In this document: one piece after another, positions 24,919-30,337 of the stretch
Layout of the letters: each line of letters starts with the position of its first letter
How positions within the stretch are numbered: the stretch's first letter is position 1
Assembly (NCBI GenBank): GCA_038239195.1
Contig: JBBSEZ010000058.1
Span: forward strand, 1-30,337
From: JBBSEZ01 sp038239195
GTDB taxonomy: Bacteria; Planctomycetota; Planctomycetia; Gemmatales; Gemmataceae
Direction of reading: 5' to 3'
Length of the DNA stretch: 30,337 nt
Program-made: the position numbers and the translations under genes
Notes under the pieces: generated by a model
The model's database searches: none
The model's input: only the letters and a program-made list of their open reading frames with translations
Told to the model about the DNA's origin: nothing

Positions 24919-27900
24919 GTCCGCCGCCAACGGAGTGAAGCAGTCTGCCGGGAGGCCATTCCCCTGGGTGTGCCCCCAGTGCGGCCGGAAGGAAGTTCGC
25001 CTCGCGACAGTCCCCTACCACGCCGAACGCATCCACGAGGGCCAGGTGGTGGCCGTGGACGTGCCGGAGTGGGTCGTCCCCCGCTGCGACAACTGCGGCG
25101 AGCTCGTGATCAATTACCCCGCGGAGGAGCAAATCCTGAAGGCCGTCCGGGCGCAGGCGGGGGAGGCCAACGGCGCCAGCCTCCCGGGCGACGCCACCTG
25201 CCCCATCACGCCTTACCACGCCGCCTACTACGCCCACGAACTGACCCGGCGCAGCGCCTCGGACAACATCGCCAAAATCGGCTCGTCGCTCTTCAACGCC
25301 ACGGTGGACCTCAACCCGCATCAACTCGACGCCGCCCTTTTCGCCTTCCGCGCCCCGCTCTCGCGCGGCGCCATCCTCGCCGACGAGGTCGGCCTGGGCA
25401 AGACCATCGAGGCCGGCCTGGTCATCAGCCAGCTCTGGGCCGAGCGCAAGCGCCGCGTCCTGGTCATCGCTCCCGCCATCCTCCGCAAGCAGTGGGAGCA
25501 GGAACTGCGCGAAAAGTTCTTCCTCGACGCCCAGGTGATCGACACCAAAGAACTCAACGCCGCCCGCAAGGCGGGCCTGCCGGCCCTCACGCCCGCCGAC
25601 CGCGTCGTTATCACCTCCTACCACTTCGCGGCGGCCCGCGCCGCCGAGATCGCCGCCGTCCCCTGGGACCTCGTGGTCATCGACGAGGCCCACCGGCTGC
25701 GCAACGTCTACAAGCCGTCCAGCAAGATCGCCAACGCCATCAAGAGCGCCGTCGGCAGTTGCCCCAAGCTCCTCCTCACCGCGACCCCGCTCCAGAACGA
25801 CTTGCTCGAGTTGTACGGCCTGGTCAGCTTCGTGGACGAGCACGTTTTCGGCGACCTCGATTCGTTCAAGGCCAACTACAAGCGCGGCCCCGCCGAGGAG
25901 CGGCAGCTCGAAGACCTCCGGCTGCGGCTGCGGTCGGTCTGCCAGCGCACCCTGCGCCGGCAGGTCTCCGAGTACGTCCGCTTCACCAACCGCATCCCCA
26001 TCACGCAGGACTTCACCCCAACCCCCGAGGAGCAGGAGCTCTACGACCGCGTCTCGGAGTACCTCCGCCGGGACAACCTCTTTGCCCTCCCGTCGGGCCA
26101 GCGCAAGCTGATGACGCTCGTGCTCCGCAAGTTGCTCGCCTCGTCCACCTACGCCATCGCTGACACCCTCAAGGGCATCGCCGACCGCCTGCGCCACGCT
26201 CAACCGGCCGCAGGAGTGGGGGCAGGGGCCCTCGTGGGGGTCGGCCGGGGAGAGGCAACGCCCTTCAGCGCGGCCGGCCCCCTCGCGGACTTCGACCCCC
26301 TCGAAGACCTCGCCGAGGAGTGGGAGGCTGGTGAAGAAGCGAACGGCGCCCCGGCCGGGGGGGCCGACGTGGATGCCGAGGTTCGAGAACTGGAAGGATA
26401 CGGTCGCCTCGCCGCTTCGATCACCAGCAACGCCAAAGGGCAAGCGCTCCTGATCGCGCTGCGGCACGGCTTCGCCAAGCTGGAAAAGCTGGGCGCCGCC
26501 CGCAAGGCAGTCATCTTCACCGAATCGCGCCGCACCCAGGAATACCTCCTCGCACTCCTCCAGAACAACGACTACGCCGGCCGCGTCCTCACCATCAACG
26601 GCACCAACGCCGACGACCGCTCCGGCGAGGTCTACAAGGAATGGCTCCGCCGGCACGCCGGTGAGGACGTGGTCTCCGGCAACAAGTCCGTGGACCTCCG
26701 CGCCGCCCTCGTCGAGCACTTTCGCGACCGCGCCGACGTCCTCCTCGCCACCGAGGCCGCCGCCGAGGGCGTCAACTTGCAGTTCTGCTCTCTCGTCGTC
26801 AACTACGACTTGCCCTGGAACCCCCAGCGCGTCGAGCAGCGCATCGGCCGCTGTCACCGCTACGGCCAGCAGCACGACGTCGTGGTCATCAACTTCATCA
26901 ACCGCGCCAACGCCGCCGACCAGCGCGTCTTCGAGCTCCTCTCCGAGAAGTTCCGCCTCTTCGACGGGGTCTTCGGTTCTTCCGACGAGGTACTCGGTGC
27001 CCTGGAGTCCGGCGTGGACTTCGAGCAGCGCATCGCCGCGATCTACCAGGAATGCCGCAGCCGCGAGGAGATCGACCGCGCCTTCGCCTCCCTCCGCGCC
27101 GAGCTCGAAGGCCAGATCGCCGCCCGCATGGACGACACCCGCCAGAAGCTCCTGGAACACTTCGACGAGGAGGTCCACGATCGCCTCAAGGTCAACCTCG
27201 ATGAGGGCACCAACTACCTGAAGCGGGCCGAGCGCTGGCTCTGGGGCCTGACGCGCCACGAACTGGCCGGCCACGCCACCTTCGACGCGCGCGACTGCAC
27301 CTTCGACCTGGCCCCGCTCGGCCGCGGGTGGCCCGAGGGCATCCCCACCGGGCGCTATCGGTTCGTCACACGCCGCGAACCGGCCGAGGGGCAGCACGCC
27401 TACCGCCTGGGCCACCCGCTCGCCCAGACCGTCGTCGAGCGGGCCAAGGCCCGCCCCCTCCGCGTCGCCCGCGTCCGCTTCGACTACTCCAGCCACCGCG
27501 CCAAAGTCGGCGCCGCCGCCGAGCTCGTCGGCCGCTCCGGCTGGCTCCGCCTCATCCGGCTCACCGTCCAGTCGCTCGAGGACGAGGACCGCCTTCTCTT
27601 CGCCGCTCTCGACGCCGACGGCAAGGCCCTCCACCCCGACGTCGCCGCCAAGCTGTTCGAACTGGGAGGCGAGGCCGTCTGCCTCGAACAGCCGCCGGAC
27701 GAAGTCGCCGGGGCGCTGGCGGCCCAGACGGCGCACCTGCGCGACCAGGCGGCCGCGCAGATCGCCCAGCGCAACAGCCATTTCTTCGAGCGCGAGATCG
27801 ACAAGCTCGACCGCTGGGCCGACGACCTCAAGGGCGGCCTGGAGCTCCAGGTGAAGGAGCTCACTGTCCAGATCAAGCAAGTGGAGCGGGCCTCACGGCT

Positions 27901-28105
27901 CGCCCCGGACCTCGCCGGGAAGCTGTCGCTCCAGCGTCAGAAGGGCGACCTGGAGCGCCAGCGCAAGGAAAAGCAGCGGCAACTCTACGACTCCGAGGAC
28001 GAGATCGACGCCCGCCGCAACGCCCTGCTCGGCGAGGTGGAGGGCCGCATGAAGCAGCAGGCGACCTTGACCGACCTGTTCACGATCGCGTGGGAAGTGA
28101 CATGA
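24911..28105 (+). CDS. SNF2-family helicase with N-terminal YgiT/MqsA-type zinc finger
   Basis: A 1064-residue DNA translocase. Residues 20-85 are a zinc finger, CPQC (21-24) and RCDNC (58-62), with VPEWVVPRC between and EEQILKAVRAQAG after, as in YgiT/MqsA antitoxin N-termini. The SNF2 core follows: DEVGLGKTIEAG (158-169), VIDEAHRLRN (DEAH 258-261), LLTATPLQN, VIFTESRRTQEYL, LLATEAAAEGVNLQ and EQRIGRCHRYGQ. The C-terminal third is helical with a coiled coil (about 960-1040). An acidic, Gly/Ala-rich linker sits at about 430-500. It overlaps both neighbours by ATGA-type junctions, so toxin-like gene, helicase and methyltransferase form one operon. A related helicase-methyltransferase pairing occurs in class 1 DISARM, but the other DISARM genes are absent here. 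Confidence 0.9.
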   Translation: MSESAANGVKQSAGRPFPWVCPQCGRKEVRLATVPYHAERIHEGQVVAVDVPEWVVPRCDNCGELVINYPAEEQILKAVRAQAGEANGASLPGDATCPITPYHAAYYAHELTRRSASDNIAKIGSSLFNATVDLNPHQLDAALFAFRAPLSRGAILADEVGLGKTIEAGLVISQLWAERKRRVLVIAPAILRKQWEQELREKFFLDAQVIDTKELNAARKAGLPALTPADRVVITSYHFAAARAAEIAAVPWDLVVIDEAHRLRNVYKPSSKIANAIKSAVGSCPKLLLTATPLQNDLLELYGLVSFVDEHVFGDLDSFKANYKRGPAEERQLEDLRLRLRSVCQRTLRRQVSEYVRFTNRIPITQDFTPTPEEQELYDRVSEYLRRDNLFALPSGQRKLMTLVLRKLLASSTYAIADTLKGIADRLRHAQPAAGVGAGALVGVGRGEATPFSAAGPLADFDPLEDLAEEWEAGEEANGAPAGGADVDAEVRELEGYGRLAASITSNAKGQALLIALRHGFAKLEKLGAARKAVIFTESRRTQEYLLALLQNNDYAGRVLTINGTNADDRSGEVYKEWLRRHAGEDVVSGNKSVDLRAALVEHFRDRADVLLATEAAAEGVNLQFCSLVVNYDLPWNPQRVEQRIGRCHRYGQQHDVVVINFINRANAADQRVFELLSEKFRLFDGVFGSSDEVLGALESGVDFEQRIAAIYQECRSREEIDRAFASLRAELEGQIAARMDDTRQKLLEHFDEEVHDRLKVNLDEGTNYLKRAERWLWGLTRHELAGHATFDARDCTFDLAPLGRGWPEGIPTGRYRFVTRREPAEGQHAYRLGHPLAQTVVERAKARPLRVARVRFDYSSHRAKVGAAAELVGRSGWLRLIRLTVQSLEDEDRLLFAALDADGKALHPDVAAKLFELGGEAVCLEQPPDEVAGALAAQTAHLRDQAAAQIAQRNSHFFEREIDKLDRWADDLKGGLELQVKELTVQIKQVERASRLAPDLAGKLSLQRQKGDLERQRKEKQRQLYDSEDEIDARRNALLGEVEGRMKQQATLTDLFTIAWEVT

Positions 28106-29856
28106 GCAAGCAAAGCAAGCTGGAGCTGACCTGGGTCGGCAAGGAACAGCGGCACCGGCTCGAACCGCGCATCCTGCTCGAAGACCCGAGCAAGTCGTAC
28201 CACGCCGCCGAGCGGGTGACGGAGAACGACGTCTTCGACAACCAGCTCATCTTCGGAGACAACCTGCTGGCGCTGAAGGCGCTGGAGCAAGAGTTTACGG
28301 GGAAGGTGAAGTGCGTCTACATCGACCCACCGTTCAACACCCAGCAGGCGATCGAGAACTACGATGATGGCATCGAACACTCTCTGTGGCTCACGCTTAT
28401 GCGCTACCGGCTGACGATTCTGCACCGGCTGCTCGCAGATGACGGCACGCTGTTCGTGCATATCGACGACAACGAGTTAGGGTACCTGATCGTTCTGCTC
28501 GACGAAGTATTTGATCGTCCTAATCGTGTCTCTATGGTCACGTTCAAACAAGGATCGGCAACTGGCCACAAAGCGATCAACCCGGGCTGCGTTAACACGA
28601 CGAATTTCGTGTTGATCTACGCCAAGAAGAAGACCGTTTGGAGGCCCAACAGGCTCTTTACGGGCCGTGAGCGCGACACGCGGTATGGGCAATACATCGT
28701 CAACATCGATGATCACTACCAGGATTGGGAGATCATCACGCTGGCCAAGGCTTTCGCCAAAGCTCTTCACCTTCCCGACAAAGATGCCCGCAAGATCATC
28801 AAGGATGAGCCGCAACGGATCGAACTGTTCGTGTTAGAGAACGCTCGCAGTGTGATCCGCACAGCACGGCCCGACTACGACGGGGTGAGCGAAGTCGCGC
28901 GTGACATGATCGATGCGTCGAAGCGGGCACCGAAAGTGATCCTGAAGCTAGCGCGGGATGACCATTCCGACATGTACTTCAAGAACGGCGAACGCATCCT
29001 CTTCTACTCCGATAAACTCAAGCTCGTGGACGGCCACTATGTCGCGGGCGAGCCGTTGACGACCTTGTGGGATGACATTTTGTCGAACAACCTGCATCAG
29101 GAGGGCGGTGTGGACTTCCCCAAGGGCAAGAAGCCCGAAGCCCTCATCAAGCGAGTCTTCGAGCTTGCGACCAACCCCGGCGACCTCGTCCTCGACTCTT
29201 TCGCCGGCTCCGGCACCACCGGCGCCGTCGCCCACAAGATGGGCCGCCGCTGGATCATGGTCGAACTCGGCGAACACTGCCACACGCACGTTATCCCCCG
29301 CCTCAAGGAGGTCATCGACGGCACCGACTCCAGCGGCGTAACCGCGGCGCTCGGCTGGCAGGGCGGCGGCGGGTCCCGTTACTTCCGTCTCGCTCCCTCC
29401 CTCTTGGAGAAGGACACGCACGGGCAGTGGGTCATCAACAAGCAGTACAACGCCGCCATGCTCGCCGAGGCCACGTGCAAGCACGAGGGCTTCACCTACG
29501 CCCCGAGCGAGACCGTCTACTGGCAGCAGGGCCACTCGACCGAGCGCGACTTCATCTACACCACCACCCAGGCCCTCGGGCGCACCCAGCTTCAGCGTCT
29601 CAGCGACGAGGTCGGGGCGAGCCACACCCTGCTCGTCTGCTGCAAGGCGTTCCAGGGCGAGGCGGCGGCCCTCCCCAACCTCACCCTCAAGAAGATCCCC
29701 AAAGTGGTCCTCAACCGCTGCGAGTTCGGCCGTGACGACTACAGCCTGAAGGTCGGCAGCCTCCCGCCGCCGGCCGATGAGGAGGCCCCACCCACCCCGG
29801 CGCCGCGGAGGACGAAGAGGGCGCCCGAGCCGACGCTCTTCGACCGCGTGGAGTGA
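28102..29856 (+). CDS. type III Mod-like adenine-specific DNA methyltransferase
   Basis: A 584-residue beta-class N6-adenine/N4-cytosine methyltransferase of the type III Mod kind. The catalytic DPPF (75-78, VYIDPPFNT) precedes the SAM-binding DSFAGSGTTGAV (365 onwards). Other family features are FGDNLLALKAL, SLWLTLMRYRLTILHRLLADDGTLFVHID, LWDDI and KPEALIKRVFELAT. The middle (about 150-300) is the likely target-recognition region and is less GC-rich in its codons than the flanks, as often seen in exchanged specificity domains. It starts inside the helicase stop (ATGA, 28102-28105). The C-terminus ends with a linker and EPTLFDRVE. It would both mark host DNA and, with Res, define the cut site. 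Confidence 0.92.
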   Translation: MSKQSKLELTWVGKEQRHRLEPRILLEDPSKSYHAAERVTENDVFDNQLIFGDNLLALKALEQEFTGKVKCVYIDPPFNTQQAIENYDDGIEHSLWLTLMRYRLTILHRLLADDGTLFVHIDDNELGYLIVLLDEVFDRPNRVSMVTFKQGSATGHKAINPGCVNTTNFVLIYAKKKTVWRPNRLFTGRERDTRYGQYIVNIDDHYQDWEIITLAKAFAKALHLPDKDARKIIKDEPQRIELFVLENARSVIRTARPDYDGVSEVARDMIDASKRAPKVILKLARDDHSDMYFKNGERILFYSDKLKLVDGHYVAGEPLTTLWDDILSNNLHQEGGVDFPKGKKPEALIKRVFELATNPGDLVLDSFAGSGTTGAVAHKMGRRWIMVELGEHCHTHVIPRLKEVIDGTDSSGVTAALGWQGGGGSRYFRLAPSLLEKDTHGQWVINKQYNAAMLAEATCKHEGFTYAPSETVYWQQGHSTERDFIYTTTQALGRTQLQRLSDEVGASHTLLVCCKAFQGEAAALPNLTLKKIPKVVLNRCEFGRDDYSLKVGSLPPPADEEAPPTPAPRRTKRAPEPTLFDRVE

Positions 29857-29911
29857 GCCCAGAGGCCCCGCCGAGGAAGGCCGCACCCGAACCATCCCGA
29901 GCCAGCACCTC

Positions 29912-30226
29912 ATGAACCGCCACGTCAACGCCATCAGCGGCCGGCTCAGCCTGCGGCCGCCGCAGCGCGCCTCCCTCGACGTCCTCGCCCGCGTCACCGA
30001 CCTCGTGCATTTCGACAAGCACACCGACCCGGCCCAGGCGCTCGCCGCCATCCGCGCCGAGTACGCCGACGTGACCGACTTCGAGCGCGACTTCCCCTCG
30101 CTCTGCTTCGCCCTGGCGACCGGCGTGGGGAAGACTCGACTGATGGGCGCCTTCATCGCCTACCTGCACCTGGCCCACCAGATCGATCACTTCTTCGTCC
30201 TCGCGCCCAGCCTGACCATCTGGTAA
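29912..30226 (+). pseudogene. type III Res-like helicase, 5' part only, interrupted
   Basis: The 104 codons visible begin MNRHVNAISGRLSLRPPQ and contain the helicase motif I, LATGVGKTRLMGAF (Walker A 69-75), then FFVLAPSLTIW, after which TAA stops the frame. Type III Res proteins normally run to 800-1000 residues and continue after LAPNLTIY-type motif Ia sequence, so this is a truncated gene. Directly after the stop come repeats typical of an insertion-sequence end (30236-30286), so the break is probably an insertion. Res is the ATP-driven nuclease-helicase of the system; without it, restriction by this locus should be lost unless the rest of res lies beyond the element and is reconstituted. 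It starts 55 bases after mod. Confidence 0.8.
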
Positions 30227-30337
30227 TCGGCATGCAAAAGGGGCCCACCCGGAGGCCCCGGATCGGCAAGTAAAATGGACCCACCCCAGCCGCCTCGGTT
30301 GTAATAGGCCCTTCGCCTGAAGGGCCCCTCGCAACGG
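30227..30337. mobile_element. probable IS21-type insertion sequence end
   Basis: AAAAGGGGCCCACCC (30236-30250) and AAAATGGACCCACCC (30272-30286) are direct repeats with 13 of 15 matches and a 36-base period, like the multiple terminal repeats of IS21-family elements. A hairpin follows (GGCCCTTC 30307-30314 with GAAGGGCC 30319-30326). The boundary coincides with the break in res. The transposase genes would lie beyond the window, so family assignment is tentative. Confidence 0.55.

Noticed and set aside
24839..27880. A 1013-codon minus-strand frame opposite the helicase
   Set aside because: Leu/Glu/Val-rich without domain motifs; the plus strand shows all SNF2 motifs.
24911..30226. Class 1 DISARM system
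   Set aside because: An SNF2 helicase next to a methyltransferase is suggestive, but no DUF1998 (drmB) or phospholipase D (drmC) gene is visible and the third gene begins like a type III Res. The window end prevents full exclusion.

Overview
The window is very GC-rich DNA whose gene content points to a planctomycete, most likely of the Gemmata group. The signs are a prepilin-like DUF1559 protein (FTLIELLVVIAIIAVLIGLLLPAV start and a FLDGHVEAM tail), a kinase-like protein followed by about 18 TPRs, and a small Gemmata-type protein family encoded immediately downstream of that kinase-like gene. This placement is inferred from protein families; no rRNA or tRNA gene is present.

Layout. 1-157: an almost pure C tract, then a ribosome binding site. 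158-3790 (+): a CusA/CzcA metal-efflux RND pump and a Cys/His-rich lipoprotein. 3973-4853 (+): a broken DDE transposase. 4874-11494 (-): a nine-gene sulfide/persulfide island. In transcription order it encodes a DUF2892 membrane protein, a 30-residue membrane peptide, two YeeE/YedE half-transporters, a DUF202 protein, a Tat-exported CstB-like persulfide dioxygenase-rhodanese, a 5'-nucleotidase-family phosphoesterase, a secreted protein of unknown function and a DsrE-like protein. A divergent ArsR/BigR-type regulator (11723-12088, +) shares a related operator sequence with the island promoter.

12528-12824 (+) is a DUF4404-like gene that appears cut by an in-frame stop. 13301-13888 (+) is a DsbB-like protein. 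13930-17017 (+) is a tightly overlapping trio: a sterol-desaturase-superfamily enzyme, an EgtB-like enzyme that I read as selenoneine synthase SenA, and a glycosyltransferase-fold protein that I read as selenosugar synthase SenB. 17168-18715 (-) is a single reading frame joining a Dph6-like ATP-pyrophosphatase to a DUF1559 prepilin-like protein. 19047-23221 (-) holds a kinase-like TPR protein lacking the HRD aspartate and a small overlapping partner. 23413-24216 (+) is an exported UlaG-like metallo-beta-lactamase-fold protein.

24574-30226 (+) is a defence-type operon: a small toxin-like protein, an SNF2 helicase carrying a YgiT/MqsA-type zinc finger at its N-terminus, a type III Mod-like DNA methyltransferase, and the first 104 codons of a type III Res-like helicase. 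Res stops at what looks like the end of an IS21-type insertion sequence. The fusion of an antitoxin-type zinc finger to the helicase, with a toxin-like gene directly upstream, is the best candidate here for an undescribed system. Most functional statements rest on motif recognition by eye; no database search was possible.
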